Shown here piece by piece: positions 45,067 to 53,688 of a stretch of 64,000 nucleotides of DNA; within the stretch, counting starts at the first letter, position 1; each line of letters opens with the position of its first letter. The notes beneath the pieces were generated by a model, which was given only the letters and a program-made list of their open reading frames with translations, was not told the origin of the DNA and did not search any database. The DNA comes from an uncultured Methylomonas sp. GTDB taxonomy: Bacteria > Pseudomonadota > Gammaproteobacteria > Methylococcales > Methylomonadaceae. The translations under genes and the position numbers were made by a program. Where the stretch lies: NCBI GenBank assembly GCA_936941155.1, contig CAKZJE010000033.1, positions 142,934 through 206,933 of the forward strand, in the 5' to 3' direction.

Positions 45067-46176
45067 TTAGTATTTTTCCTCGTTTTCTACAGCACCTGCG
45101 CTAGCATCAAAATCAATCGCATCAGTGGATAAACCCGCCTCAGCAATAATGTCTGACAAAGCAATAACTTTTGCGGTTAATTCTTCAAAACCTGCCAGTT
45201 TTGTTTCCATTGCCACGACTTTAGTTTTTAACTCGGCAATTTCAGTATCTTTATTGCCCTCTGCTTGCGGCTCTGGTTCTGGTTTTTTTAGCATTTCTGC
45301 AACACAGGCTAACAACACTTTGTTGTTTTCTGTCATTTGCGCCTTTAATTGTTCTTCAGTCATATCAATTTCATCCGGTAAAGAAGGATTTTGTGAGTCA
45401 TCGGTCAGCATTTTTGACTGTTCTTTGCCGATGAAATTTAAGAATTTTTTGAATAACGATTGTTCTTGCTTTGAACCAGTGATTTTTTCCAAATTTGAGC
45501 GTAAATCAGTAGGTATATTTTTATAATGCTCCAACGCGTACTTAGCTGAATTTTCAGTAATTGCATCATCTTCATTGTCTTGCTCAGGAAATGGTGGTGC
45601 TGAACCGTCATTATTAATTGCAACGGTATCAATAATTTCATCAATCAAGCCAACATCTAGCGCGGGTTGGGCGTTGTACCAAGTTTCGGCTTTTAGCAAT
45701 GCCAAAACCTCCGCTTCTGATTTATTCATGCGCCGCATATATTCCGGTATCACTGATTTTTCATGCACTTCTAAAATCGCTGCATATTCACGGAATTTAT
45801 CAGCATCACCCCACGTTAAGCCTTGGGCGCGGTGAATCATAATAATCGCGTTTTGTGATGCTTGGACTTTATCCCCTGCTAACATAATCACGCTTGCCAT
45901 TGAACACGCATAGCCAATCACTTTAGTAGTAACAAACGCCGCGTGCATTTTCAGCACGTTAAAAATCGGCAAACCATCTTCAAAGCAACCGCCTAGCGAG
46001 CTGATATAAACATCAATGGTTTTCAAATTTGGCATTTGGCGAATGCGATATAAAAAATCCTCAATCGAATTGCCCCAGTCACCAACGTAACCGATTAGGA
46101 ATAAATCCAAATGGTTGCCATTGCCGCTGGCATCCATTCTGACTTGTGATTTATGAGATAAGTTTTTTGTTTTCAT
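45067..46176 (-). CDS. ClpP-type head maturation protease with scaffold tail (position of P2 gpO)
   Basis: 369 residues from ATG 46176. The ClpP-like domain has ISSLGGCFEDGLPIFNVL, catalytic Ser in GYACSMASVIMLAG and catalytic His in IMIHRAQG. The C-terminal third has a coiled coil (NKDTEIAELKTKVVAMETKLAGFEELTAKV), the usual internal scaffold. P2 uses gpO, a different serine protease with scaffold tail; here the slot holds a ClpP type. Confidence 0.88.
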   Translation of the reverse strand: MKTKNLSHKSQVRMDASGNGNHLDLFLIGYVGDWGNSIEDFLYRIRQMPNLKTIDVYISSLGGCFEDGLPIFNVLKMHAAFVTTKVIGYACSMASVIMLAGDKVQASQNAIIMIHRAQGLTWGDADKFREYAAILEVHEKSVIPEYMRRMNKSEAEVLALLKAETWYNAQPALDVGLIDEIIDTVAINNDGSAPPFPEQDNEDDAITENSAKYALEHYKNIPTDLRSNLEKITGSKQEQSLFKKFLNFIGKEQSKMLTDDSQNPSLPDEIDMTEEQLKAQMTENNKVLLACVAEMLKKPEPEPQAEGNKDTEIAELKTKVVAMETKLAGFEELTAKVIALSDIIAEAGLSTDAIDFDASAGAVENEEKY

Positions 46177-46218
46177 GGGGCTATCTTCAAGCAAAAATCA
46201 GCTAACAGCAATAAGCAT

Positions 46219-46245
46219 AATATCTATTTTTAAGAAATAGATATT
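46219..46245. promoter_or_regulatory. Perfect 11-bp inverted repeat between divergent packaging and head genes
   Basis: AATATCTATTT (46219-46229) and AAATAGATATT (46235-46245) around five bases, between the protease and terminase starts. No U-tract. A symmetrical protein-binding site in the divergent late promoter is likely. Confidence 0.6.
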
Positions 46246-46287
46246 TTAGTGATTCTGATTTATAGATAAGCTGTTTAAACTTTAGCC

Positions 46288-48066
46288 ATGACAGCAAAAT
46301 ATTCAGATGAAATCAAAGCGCAAGCCGAAGAGCTTTATTATTTGGGCTATTTAGTGCCACGCATCGTGGAAAAGCTTGGGATTAATAACGTCAGAATTGT
46401 TTTTAAGTGGGCTGAGCGGGGCGGCTGGGATAAATACGCCACACCGGAGCGCGTGATTGCGACACTTTCGCGGCGGATTATTTGGCTAACTGAAAAAGAA
46501 GATAAAACCGGTAGTGATTTACAAGAATCTGAACGGCTTTCTATTCAGCTTGAGCGTTTTTTAAACGTTAAAAATAGAAAAACTGAGGTTTCAGCAAATA
46601 GCCGAGAAGCGAAAGCCAGCAATAAAAAGCTCAAAAATAACGACACGAGTGAAATAACAAAAGAACAGCTTGAAGCGTTTATTGATGAGCATTTTTACGA
46701 ATACCAAAATATTATTTATCAAGCGGGGTTAAATGTTTTAACCAGTGCGATGCGGATGATTCTTAAGCCGCGACAAGCAGGTGGGACGTGGGGTTTAGCG
46801 GTTGAAGCGTTTTATGATGCAGTGGTGAAAGGCGAAAGCACGGCGTTTATTTCAGCCACCAAACGCCAAGCGGAAGTTTTCAAAACTTATATCATCACAA
46901 TTGCCCGAACCTATTTTAATGTCACGCTGACAGGTAGCCCGATTCGATTGGCGAATGGTGCTGAGATTCACTTTTTAAGCCCGAATAGCAATGCGCAATC
47001 CTTTTGTGCCAACGTGGTTTATGACGAATTTTTCTGGACTGCACAATTCAGCAAAATGGAAGATGTGGCGGGTGCGATGTCCACACGCGGTGATTTGAAA
47101 ACTACGTTTGTTTCAACGCCCAGCTCTATTAGTCACGATGCTTATGAATACTGGGACGGCACACGGTTTAATAAACATCAAAGTGATGATAAAAAAGTCC
47201 ATATCGGCATTACGACTAAAGAGGATTTTGCCCAGTTACGCACTGGACGGCTTGACCCTGACGGCATTTGGCGAATGCGTTTTACGATTTGGGACGCTTG
47301 GAATATGGGCTTACCCAAGGAAGGAAAAGACGGGGTGCGGTTGGAAAAACTGCGAATTAAATACCCCGACAAAAACACCTTTGCTTGTCTGTTTGAATGT
47401 ACGTTTATTGATGACACCGCGTCAGTGTTTTCATTACCTGAAATTTTAGCGTGTGCTGTGGAGCGCGAAAGCTGGAAAGATATTGATTTTAACAGCAGCC
47501 GACCCTTCGGCATGGGTGAAGTGACAGCAGGTTATGAGCCAGCCGGAACGGGTGATAATTCATCCTACTTGATGATGACACGCCCTTATTCTAAACAAGA
47601 AAAATTCAGGCTACTGGAAAATAACAATTGGCGTGGTATTCCGGCTAATGACCAATGCGATTTAGTTTCCCAATCTTTACAACGCTATAACGTCACTTAT
47701 ATGGAAATTGATAATACAGGCCCGGGCAATTTCTTAGGGGATTTTGTGGTGAATATTTTCCCTGATGTGGTGCGGCGTAATTATTCAGTAGAAGGAAAAA
47801 CCAAACTGGTTTTGCACGGCAAGAAAATTATTGCGGATAAACGGTTTGAATATGATGCAGACATGGAAAACAACCGCACCTTGCCGCTGGCGTTTATGAG
47901 CATTAAACAGAAAGTGACTCCACATAGTAATCAGATTACTTATTATTCGACCCGAACTAAGAAAGGTGGGCATGGTGATGCAGCGTGGGGGGCTTTAGAG
48001 TGTTTTCAATGCGAATCGCCGTTTGCTGAGTTTGAACGTGAAGCCAGTATTACTATTTACAATTAG
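46288..48066 (+). CDS. P2 gpP-like terminase large (ATPase) subunit
   Basis: 592 residues. N-terminal HTH (YSDEIKAQAEELYYLGYLVPR) around 5-60, Walker A-like KPRQAGGTWG near 158, Walker B VVYDEFFW near 242, and coupling motif TTFVSTPSSISHDAY. The P2-type P-loop RQ(I/A)G is kept. It starts a rightward operon with the portal gene. Confidence 0.92.
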   Translation: MTAKYSDEIKAQAEELYYLGYLVPRIVEKLGINNVRIVFKWAERGGWDKYATPERVIATLSRRIIWLTEKEDKTGSDLQESERLSIQLERFLNVKNRKTEVSANSREAKASNKKLKNNDTSEITKEQLEAFIDEHFYEYQNIIYQAGLNVLTSAMRMILKPRQAGGTWGLAVEAFYDAVVKGESTAFISATKRQAEVFKTYIITIARTYFNVTLTGSPIRLANGAEIHFLSPNSNAQSFCANVVYDEFFWTAQFSKMEDVAGAMSTRGDLKTTFVSTPSSISHDAYEYWDGTRFNKHQSDDKKVHIGITTKEDFAQLRTGRLDPDGIWRMRFTIWDAWNMGLPKEGKDGVRLEKLRIKYPDKNTFACLFECTFIDDTASVFSLPEILACAVERESWKDIDFNSSRPFGMGEVTAGYEPAGTGDNSSYLMMTRPYSKQEKFRLLENNNWRGIPANDQCDLVSQSLQRYNVTYMEIDNTGPGNFLGDFVVNIFPDVVRRNYSVEGKTKLVLHGKKIIADKRFEYDADMENNRTLPLAFMSIKQKVTPHSNQITYYSTRTKKGGHGDAAWGALECFQCESPFAEFEREASITIYN

Positions 48067-48077
48067 CAAGGCACAAA

Positions 48078-49109
48078 ATGGAAAATGATATTTTAATCAG
48101 TATGGATTTTGGTGATACCGAATCGGCATTGACGCGCCATGAAATCAATTACGATCATTATCAATACAATAATGTGATTATTGACCCGATGTATGATTTT
48201 TACACCACACCCTTTAGCTTAAAAGGTCTTGGTGATTTGTTGCTAACCAATGGTCATCACGGGAGACTTCCTGCGTTTAAAGCAAATCTGATGCTGAAAT
48301 ATTTTCAGAAAAACAAAATTGTGGGTTATGGCACGCTTAAAAATGCTGCAATTGATTTCTGTGCGTTGGGAAATTGTTATTTTGAATTGATTAGAAACAA
48401 ACTAGGGACTGTATTAGGTATTCGCCACATTCCCGCGTTAAACATGCGCCGAATGCAAGATGGCAGTTATTGTTTTTTACAGCGTGATGATTTAAACCAA
48501 TATCAATTCAAACTGATTAAATTTCCCAAAGGGAAAATTATTCATCTGTTTGACTATACCTGTTTAACGCAAATTTATGGGATTCCCTATTGGATCGGGG
48601 CATTGCAAAGCATTTTGATGGGTGAGGAAAGTCGAATTGCTGTCAGAAAAACTTTTAAAAATGGCTCTTACAAAACAACGCTATTAGCAGTCTCTGGTAT
48701 CTCAAAAGATAAGATGACTAAAATTGAAGCAAAGCTGGAGGAAAAAAAAGGAATTGCTGAGGTCGGAACGATGCTGTTTGATTTTCCAACAGGCACTGAC
48801 ATATCAAAAGCAATTACAGTCCTGCCTGTAGGTGATTTAACTAAAGTTGATTTCACGCAGCTAATGAATCAATCCGCAAGTGATATTTTGGAGGCTTGGG
48901 GAGTTCCGCCGGAATTGGCAGGGATGATACCGGAACAAAATGCAGGATCACGCGATTTGTTTAAAATCATGGTGCAATATTATGAATTTGAAATTATTCC
49001 GTTTCAGCAGTTGTTTTTAGTATTGAATGATTTTTTACCAAAAGATAGCCAACTTGTTTTTGAAAATGAAAAAATCAATACATTTAACACGTTAATGCCC
49101 GCCGCATAA
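48078..49109 (+). CDS. P2 gpQ-like portal protein
   Basis: 343 residues (P2 gpQ has 344). Family segments: YTTPFSLKGLGDLLLTNGHH, ALGNCYFELIRN, ASDILEAWGVPPELAGMIPE and AGSRDLFKIMVQYYE. It forms the capsid vertex ring for DNA entry. It lies 11 bases after the terminase gene, and its stop lies in the left arm of the hairpin at 49102-49140. Confidence 0.93.
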   Translation: MENDILISMDFGDTESALTRHEINYDHYQYNNVIIDPMYDFYTTPFSLKGLGDLLLTNGHHGRLPAFKANLMLKYFQKNKIVGYGTLKNAAIDFCALGNCYFELIRNKLGTVLGIRHIPALNMRRMQDGSYCFLQRDDLNQYQFKLIKFPKGKIIHLFDYTCLTQIYGIPYWIGALQSILMGEESRIAVRKTFKNGSYKTTLLAVSGISKDKMTKIEAKLEEKKGIAEVGTMLFDFPTGTDISKAITVLPVGDLTKVDFTQLMNQSASDILEAWGVPPELAGMIPEQNAGSRDLFKIMVQYYEFEIIPFQQLFLVLNDFLPKDSQLVFENEKINTFNTLMPAA

Positions 49110-49140
49110 GTTAAAATAATGGAAGTTTTAACTTATGCGG
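49102..49140 (+). promoter_or_regulatory. 15-bp perfect RNA hairpin before the Ogr-like gene
   Basis: CCGCATAAGTTAAAA (49102-49116) pairs exactly with 49126-49140. The portal stop TAA is in the left arm, an in-frame ATG (49119) partly in the loop, and the right arm runs into the GCGGGG preceding ATG 49149. Confidence 0.75.
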
Positions 49141-49148
49141 GGTTAGAT

Positions 49149-49373
49149 ATGCTGGTACGTTGCAAACATTGCGGGCATGATGCAAAAATATTAAGCAGAA
49201 TAACAATATCAAGTGATTCTGCACAGCTATATTGTGAATGTAAGGATGTTTTAAAATGTGGGAGAGTACAGTATTTTATCCTGTCTTTTTCGCACTTTAC
49301 CAAAAACCAACCTACTCCATTAAACGTTGAATTTAAGGATATTCCGCCAGAACAAATAGAACTTTTTAATTAA
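49149..49373 (+). CDS. Ogr/Delta-type zinc-finger late-gene activator
   Basis: 74 residues from ATG 49149 (P2 Ogr has 72), chosen because GCGGGG lies six bases before it. An upstream ATG at 49119 would add ten residues. CKHC and CECKDVLKC supply the four zinc ligands, followed by RVQYFILSFSHF, like the 'YxVxxxGxV' part of Ogr. These proteins activate P2-type late promoters through RNA polymerase alpha. P2 keeps ogr elsewhere; here it is beside the portal gene. Confidence 0.82.
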   Translation: MLVRCKHCGHDAKILSRITISSDSAQLYCECKDVLKCGRVQYFILSFSHFTKNQPTPLNVEFKDIPPEQIELFN

Positions 49374-49377
49374 TAAC

Positions 49378-49407
49378 AAAAAAGGCGGTTAAAACCGCCT
49401 TTTTTTA
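49378..49407. terminator. Bidirectional terminator between ogr-like gene and leftward early genes
   Basis: Symmetrical AAAAAAGGCGGTT / AACCGCCTTTTTTT between convergent genes. Confidence 0.9.
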
Positions 49408-49617
49408 TTCTTTTGATTTGAAAAACTCACATTTTCTTTCCACGCGCGGCCAAAAACATTTGTTTCCAAACCGCCGCCATTGTTCTTTATGCTGAAGAAA
49501 TGGCAGATTCAAAACTTCAATTTTCTGCCATTCTTTGCACTGCCCCATTCCGTTAATGGGGCATCCAATTTGATTGCGAGAAAAGTTCTCGCAATCTTCA
49601 CATTTCACCGTTTCCAT
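49405..49617 (-). CDS. Small Cys-rich protein
   Basis: 70 residues with seven Cys (CEDCENFSRNQIGC, CKEWQ, KCFWPRVERKCEFF), probably a zinc-binding fold. It overlaps the preceding gene by 13 bases. Unknown early prophage gene. Confidence 0.6.
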   Translation of the reverse strand: METVKCEDCENFSRNQIGCPINGMGQCKEWQKIEVLNLPFLQHKEQWRRFGNKCFWPRVERKCEFFKSKE

Positions 49618-49823
49618 TTGTGACGCTTTTCTTTTGAAATTTCTTTTATTACCTCTTTTAGTTCTTTTATATCTTTTTTAGCATTTGAATACCCAAATGA
49701 AAAACCAATATAAAATCCAATCGCTAAAATTAATAAATAAATACATAAAGTAAAAAGCATTTTCATATTTTTAAAGCTACTGTCAATTTCATGGTCAATT
49801 CTTTTAAAGTGATGTGCACTCAT
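49605..49823 (-). CDS. Small single-span membrane protein
   Basis: 72 residues with one helix (MLFTLCIYLLILAIGFYIGFS) and a Lys/Glu-rich cytoplasmic tail. Overlaps its neighbours on both sides. Confidence 0.55.
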   Translation of the reverse strand: MSAHHFKRIDHEIDSSFKNMKMLFTLCIYLLILAIGFYIGFSFGYSNAKKDIKELKEVIKEISKEKRHKWKR

Positions 49824-51211
49824 TTTTTATCACCGTTTGCTAATTTAATAAATTCAGATGCGGTATCTTTTGAAACTCCCAAAAACCGACCAACATCACG
49901 ACAATTAACAGTGGCGTACAATTTAAAATAAGAGCCGTCTCGCAATGCCTCATTAAACAATTTCAACTTTAATTTGTGCGTGTCACTCATTGTCCGTGTT
50001 TTTACTGTCCTTGCGTCACTAGGCTTTTTAGTCTGTCCTTGTGGTTTTTGTCCTTCTGTCCTTGTAAAAGGACGCACGTCTGTCCTTTTTGCAGGACTTT
50101 TTTCATTATTTCCTTGTCCTTGTCCTTGCGATTGCTGTCCTTGCTTTGCTAAATTTACAGCATGTCCTTGTGTTTGCGGGAAGGACAAAACAGTTGCTGT
50201 TCCGCGTGTTTGTTGTCCTTCTGTCGGTTGGTTATCAGTTCCTGTGCGTTTCAAAGCCAGCGGATGTTCTACTTCTGGGTGCAAATGCTGAGAAATAATC
50301 CTGTCTTTTTCGCTCATTTGTTTAGCTTTTAATGGCAATTCAGCAATAGTTTGTTTTGCCGTTTCCAATGTTGTTTTTGCTTTGTCCAAAAACGTTTTTT
50401 TAGAACGCGGTGAGGGGATAACGGATTCTTCAATTGTTTCACCCAACGAAGCCGCTCTTAGTGAGAAAAATCCAATGCAAACTAGCAAAAAAGCTTTTAA
50501 ATGCTGAATGATCGCGCGGGCATCCTCGGCGCGTTCTGGTGTGTCGTAAAGAAAGCGACTAGCAGAAATAAACATGGGGTGATTCTTTTTCCAGTCGTTT
50601 TTTCCTACTGAGTTAAACGATTTTTCAGCACTTGAAATTGCTTTGACTTTGTTATCGTTCAATTTCAGGATTGTATTGATTGCTGAAATCTTTGCTTCCA
50701 ACTCTCCAGAACCTTCTAAAATGCGATTTTGACACTTTTTTTCAGAGCGTTTGCATTGCAGCTTAGCCGCTTCTTTTTTGCCAGACAGCTGGCTTTCTAG
50801 CGCGGATTTTTCCTCAATTTTTGCATTCACATCAATATTCACATTTTTGAACATGGAAAGCTTTTGTTGCTGCAATTCAACAATGGAATCTTCCTTTTTT
50901 TGTTCAGCACTATCGACTTTGAATTTTTCGCTTGAAATTAAAAACGAACTGGCTTGCGTGTTGATTTCCAAAACGGCAATTGCAATTGCAACTAATAAAA
51001 CAAAACCGCCTTCCAGAATATTTGTTTGCTTGGCATACCAAGCTAATGCGCCAAAAGAGATGGATAGGGCAATATAAGAGGGGATATTGATGACTTTATC
51101 AATAAACCCTGGTGAGAGTGAATAAGCAACATAAACCGATCCGCTGACCAGCGCGTAAGTTGCTAATATCCACACGATAAGATTCATTGTTTTGCCAATT
51201 GAGCCGCTCAT
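49820..51211 (-). CDS. Multi-span membrane protein with coiled coil, Gln/Gly-rich linker and C-terminal HTH-like end
   Basis: 463 residues. Three N-terminal membrane helices (10-30, 43-60, 66-85), a coiled coil (105-200), a fourth helix near 245, a low-complexity region (about 320-410) rich in GQ, and an end (CRDVGRFLGVSKDTASEFIKLA) that looks like a helix-turn-helix. The DNA of the linker carries ten copies of TGTCCTT on the plus strand. Unknown; it could link phage DNA or a complex to the membrane. Confidence 0.6.
   Translation of the reverse strand: MSGSIGKTMNLIVWILATYALVSGSVYVAYSLSPGFIDKVINIPSYIALSISFGALAWYAKQTNILEGGFVLLVAIAIAVLEINTQASSFLISSEKFKVDSAEQKKEDSIVELQQQKLSMFKNVNIDVNAKIEEKSALESQLSGKKEAAKLQCKRSEKKCQNRILEGSGELEAKISAINTILKLNDNKVKAISSAEKSFNSVGKNDWKKNHPMFISASRFLYDTPERAEDARAIIQHLKAFLLVCIGFFSLRAASLGETIEESVIPSPRSKKTFLDKAKTTLETAKQTIAELPLKAKQMSEKDRIISQHLHPEVEHPLALKRTGTDNQPTEGQQTRGTATVLSFPQTQGHAVNLAKQGQQSQGQGQGNNEKSPAKRTDVRPFTRTEGQKPQGQTKKPSDARTVKTRTMSDTHKLKLKLFNEALRDGSYFKLYATVNCRDVGRFLGVSKDTASEFIKLANGDKK
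50006..50220. repeat. Array of the heptamer TGTCCTT
   Basis: Ten direct copies start at 50006, 50034, 50049, 50057, 50081, 50115, 50121, 50136, 50163 and 50214, with one inverted copy at 50181. They lie in the GQ-rich linker of the membrane protein. Confidence 0.85.
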
Positions 51212-51339
51212 TTCAGCACCTCAATACATCCTTTGCACAAAAACACTACCAGCTCTTTAAATAACTCCCAAACTCCAAAATAGGAGCTTGCAAGGTTGCT
51301 GGCTAAATAAAACAACACCCATTTCAATTTATTTGACAT
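51208..51339 (-). CDS. Small hydrophobic protein, 43 residues
   Basis: MSNKLKWVLFYLASNLASSY... from ATG 51339, with GAGG upstream. The stop overlaps the next start (ATGA). One possible membrane segment. Unknown. Confidence 0.5.
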   Translation of the reverse strand: MSNKLKWVLFYLASNLASSYFGVWELFKELVVFLCKGCIEVLK

Positions 51340-51377
51340 AATAGTTTTACCTCAATGATTTCTAATTCTTGCGGGGT

Positions 51378-51415
51378 GCGGTGTCTGTCAACTTTGCACG
51401 GCTAACAGACACCGC
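51378..51415. promoter_or_regulatory. Inverted repeat upstream of the membrane-protein pair
   Basis: GCGGTGTCTGT (51378-51388) and ACAGACACCGC (51405-51415), an exact 11-bp stem with a 16-base loop and no U-tract. It may be an mRNA structure or operator. Confidence 0.5.
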
Positions 51416-51417
51416 TT

Positions 51418-51609
51418 TCATTTTTCCCAATACCGATAAGAGACACTTACCGGATCTATTTCTCTTTCTTTGAGAAGTTTCACTTTTGCTCTTTTTTGAG
51501 CTAAGCACCGTGAACACGCTTTGTTTTCCCTACCGCCTTTTTTATCTAAATAATCTGTAAGCGGCTTTTCTTTTTTGCAGCGACTGCAAATCTTGGTTTC
51601 TTGACTCAT
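51418..51609 (-). CDS. Small zinc-ribbon protein
   Basis: 63 residues. CSRCKKEKPLTDYLDKKGG with CSRC gives two CxxC pairs, as in short phage zinc-ribbon/HNH-like proteins. Overlaps the upstream gene by four bases. Confidence 0.6.
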   Translation of the reverse strand: MSQETKICSRCKKEKPLTDYLDKKGGRENKACSRCLAQKRAKVKLLKEREIDPVSVSYRYWEK

Positions 51610-52457
51610 AATTTTCCTGCCTCAAAATCCCGAAACATCACCCGCGTGATGTTGCCAAAAGTTTCACTACGGACAAAATCCTTAGTTTGAAAGTCAATAG
51701 CCAGCTTTTCGCGGTGTTTTTGCATAAACGCTATCAAGTCTTTACGCCGTTGGCGTTCTTTGTCCACAGGATTAACCCCCGTTTTTTCCACAGCTATTGC
51801 TTCTAAAACGCCGTCATTCGCTTTTTTTATCAAACCCAGCATGTAAGCCACTGGCGACTTAATTCCGCCTTTTGTCATCGCTGCAATCATTATTTGAAGC
51901 ACTACAGCCTGTGTTTTTGCTTCTAGTTTGCTTAACGCCTGTTTAACAGGCTGTTGATTAACATAATCAGGCAAAACAACAGCGGTTGTTGTTTCTTTAT
52001 TTTTATTTAAATCTTTATTTGTTATTAAAGGGGCGACATTTTCGACATGGACATTATCCAGATGGATATTTTCGCGCTGTGGCTCTGATTTTTTAGGCGA
52101 AAAATCAGGTAATGAAATAACCCACTCCGTTTCACCTTTTTCATTCCGATTAAAAGATAAAAATCCTTTTTCACGCAAGAAAGTCACATATTTAGGCGCG
52201 TAAGTCGCACCAATCCCTAATTGATCTGCCATGTGCGTGTAATTGACTTTCCATGGGTCGCCGCCCTCTGTTACGGGTGGTTTAGCCAGTAGATAAAGCA
52301 AAATAGCTAAGTGAGCAGGTTTTAATCCATATTGAGCACAGTTGAGTAATTGATTTGGAACGGCTAAATAACCACCTGTTAATTCCAATTGATTTGGTAA
52401 AAGCTTAGGAGCTTTTAACCTACGGGATTTTTGCCTAAACATAAAAGTTGGTAGCAT
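51606..52457 (-). CDS. Putative replication initiation-type winged-helix protein
   Basis: 283 residues. A winged helix at about 35-110 (PAHLAILLYLLAKPPVTEGG ... MADQLGIGATYAPKYVTFLREKGFL). The C-terminal part (KSPVAYMLGLIKKANDGVLE) resembles replication proteins that carry a DnaT/DnaD-like end. It follows a second smaller wHTH gene. A role in replication is likely but not proven. Confidence 0.55.
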   Translation of the reverse strand: MLPTFMFRQKSRRLKAPKLLPNQLELTGGYLAVPNQLLNCAQYGLKPAHLAILLYLLAKPPVTEGGDPWKVNYTHMADQLGIGATYAPKYVTFLREKGFLSFNRNEKGETEWVISLPDFSPKKSEPQRENIHLDNVHVENVAPLITNKDLNKNKETTTAVVLPDYVNQQPVKQALSKLEAKTQAVVLQIMIAAMTKGGIKSPVAYMLGLIKKANDGVLEAIAVEKTGVNPVDKERQRRKDLIAFMQKHREKLAIDFQTKDFVRSETFGNITRVMFRDFEAGKL

Positions 52458-52458
52458 T

Positions 52459-52773
52459 TTATTTACCTCCTTTTGGCTCAGGAATTTTTATTGTCCATTC
52501 AGTTTGTCCATTTGCAAAACGTGCATAAGAAGCAAACCCATTTTTTTGAAGAACTCTTAAAGATCTGGCAACCGTTGAAACTCCCATATTTGTAGCTTTT
52601 GCAATTTCTTCATTAGATTTAACGAATTTAACTGTTGGTCTGCTTAATAAGTACATTAAAACAGCAACATCGCGTGGCTTTAAATCTGGATAATGTTGAC
52701 CAAAATTAACAAGTTGCTCTGGAATATCGGTTGTTTCTAATCCCTCAGAATTCCATACATTTGATATTGCCAT
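52459..52773 (-). CDS. Small winged-helix protein
   Basis: 104 residues from ATG 52773, preceded by GGGGGTG. The HTH (LKPRDVAVLMYLLSRPT ... KATNMGVSTVARSLRVLQKNGFASY) is parallel to that in the next gene, which it precedes by one base. The two may be a duplicated pair. Confidence 0.6.
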   Translation of the reverse strand: MAISNVWNSEGLETTDIPEQLVNFGQHYPDLKPRDVAVLMYLLSRPTVKFVKSNEEIAKATNMGVSTVARSLRVLQKNGFASYARFANGQTEWTIKIPEPKGGK

Positions 52774-52774
52774 C

Positions 52775-53116
52775 TCACACCCCCGCCTTATTGATTTTAT
52801 CAACAACCAATTCGCCTGTTTTTTGATTCATCAAAGGCTTAGCCATTGACCCAATCCAGCCTGACATCCATCTTTCAATTAAAATTTGCTCAGTGTAAGG
52901 TTTGATAAGAACCGCACCCCAGCCTGCATAAGTGCATTGTGTGCAGCGGATATTGATGACCTCTTCAAACAATCCTGTGGTTGATTTGTGTGTGAAATAT
53001 TCACCAACGCCGCCGCAATGTGGGCAAGGTGGAATTGTTGGACGTGTGCTTTCGCTTGTGATTTCTGCAAACAAATCTAAGGTTTGCGCAAAGGGTGGAA
53101 CAATTTGTTTTGCCAT
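52775..53116 (-). CDS. Small protein with zinc-ribbon (Lar-like)
   Basis: 113 residues from ATG 53116. CPHCGGVGEYFTH and IRCTQCTYAGWG form a CxxC...CxxC ribbon with the 'C..CG...' spacing of restriction-alleviation Lar-type proteins. An earlier ATG would overlap the previous gene by over 100 bases. Confidence 0.55.
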   Translation of the reverse strand: MAKQIVPPFAQTLDLFAEITSESTRPTIPPCPHCGGVGEYFTHKSTTGLFEEVINIRCTQCTYAGWGAVLIKPYTEQILIERWMSGWIGSMAKPLMNQKTGELVVDKINKAGV

Positions 53117-53117
53117 G

Positions 53118-53489
53118 TCACACATCCACAAATAATCCGCAGTTATTACAAATACATCTGCCTTTTTCAAAAAATTCTGTGCATCCTGTCGTATCATCAG
53201 GTTTGCACTCGCAAAATTCATTATGTGCAAGCCATTTGTATGCTGGTTGTAAATCTTTAAAAACCTCTACAAAAAAATCACCTGTTGAATTATCAAATGC
53301 TATAAATGCTCCATTTGATTCTTCACAAAAAATGCCTTGCCCCATCATTTTTTTGAAATTACCAAACTCATCATAATATTCAGAAATTTTTGTAGCTAAA
53401 ATTTCAGCAGATAAACCGATTCTTATTCTTTCAATTTCAAAACTAAAGCCGCCATTCTTTGTTATTAATGTTTTTGATTTAAAAGACAT
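53118..53489 (-). CDS. Hypothetical protein with C-terminal Cys cluster
   Basis: 123 residues from ATG 53489. The end has HNEFCECKPDDTTGCTEFF and RCICNNCGLF. Unknown. Confidence 0.5.
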   Translation of the reverse strand: MSFKSKTLITKNGGFSFEIERIRIGLSAEILATKISEYYDEFGNFKKMMGQGIFCEESNGAFIAFDNSTGDFFVEVFKDLQPAYKWLAHNEFCECKPDDTTGCTEFFEKGRCICNNCGLFVDV

Positions 53490-53490
53490 A

Positions 53491-53688
53491 TCACACCCCC
53501 TCAATGCTGATTAATTCTTCGATGTGGCGCAAAAAGCAATGCAAGTGTTCAGCATCCAACTCAATGGTTTTGCGTTCTTTGTCGGCGTGGAAAATAGTGG
53601 CAATTTGCAGATTCAAAAGACAACGTGCTTTGTGCAGGTTGTCAGCGTCTTGATTGTTCAGTTGTGAGCGTTGACTAAAATTGCTCAT
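53491..53688 (-). CDS. Small helical protein
   Basis: 65 residues from ATG 53688, with AGGCGG before it. Helices DADNLHKARCLLNLQIATIF and ELDAEHLHCFLRHIEELI. Unknown. Confidence 0.5.
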   Translation of the reverse strand: MSNFSQRSQLNNQDADNLHKARCLLNLQIATIFHADKERKTIELDAEHLHCFLRHIEELISIEGV

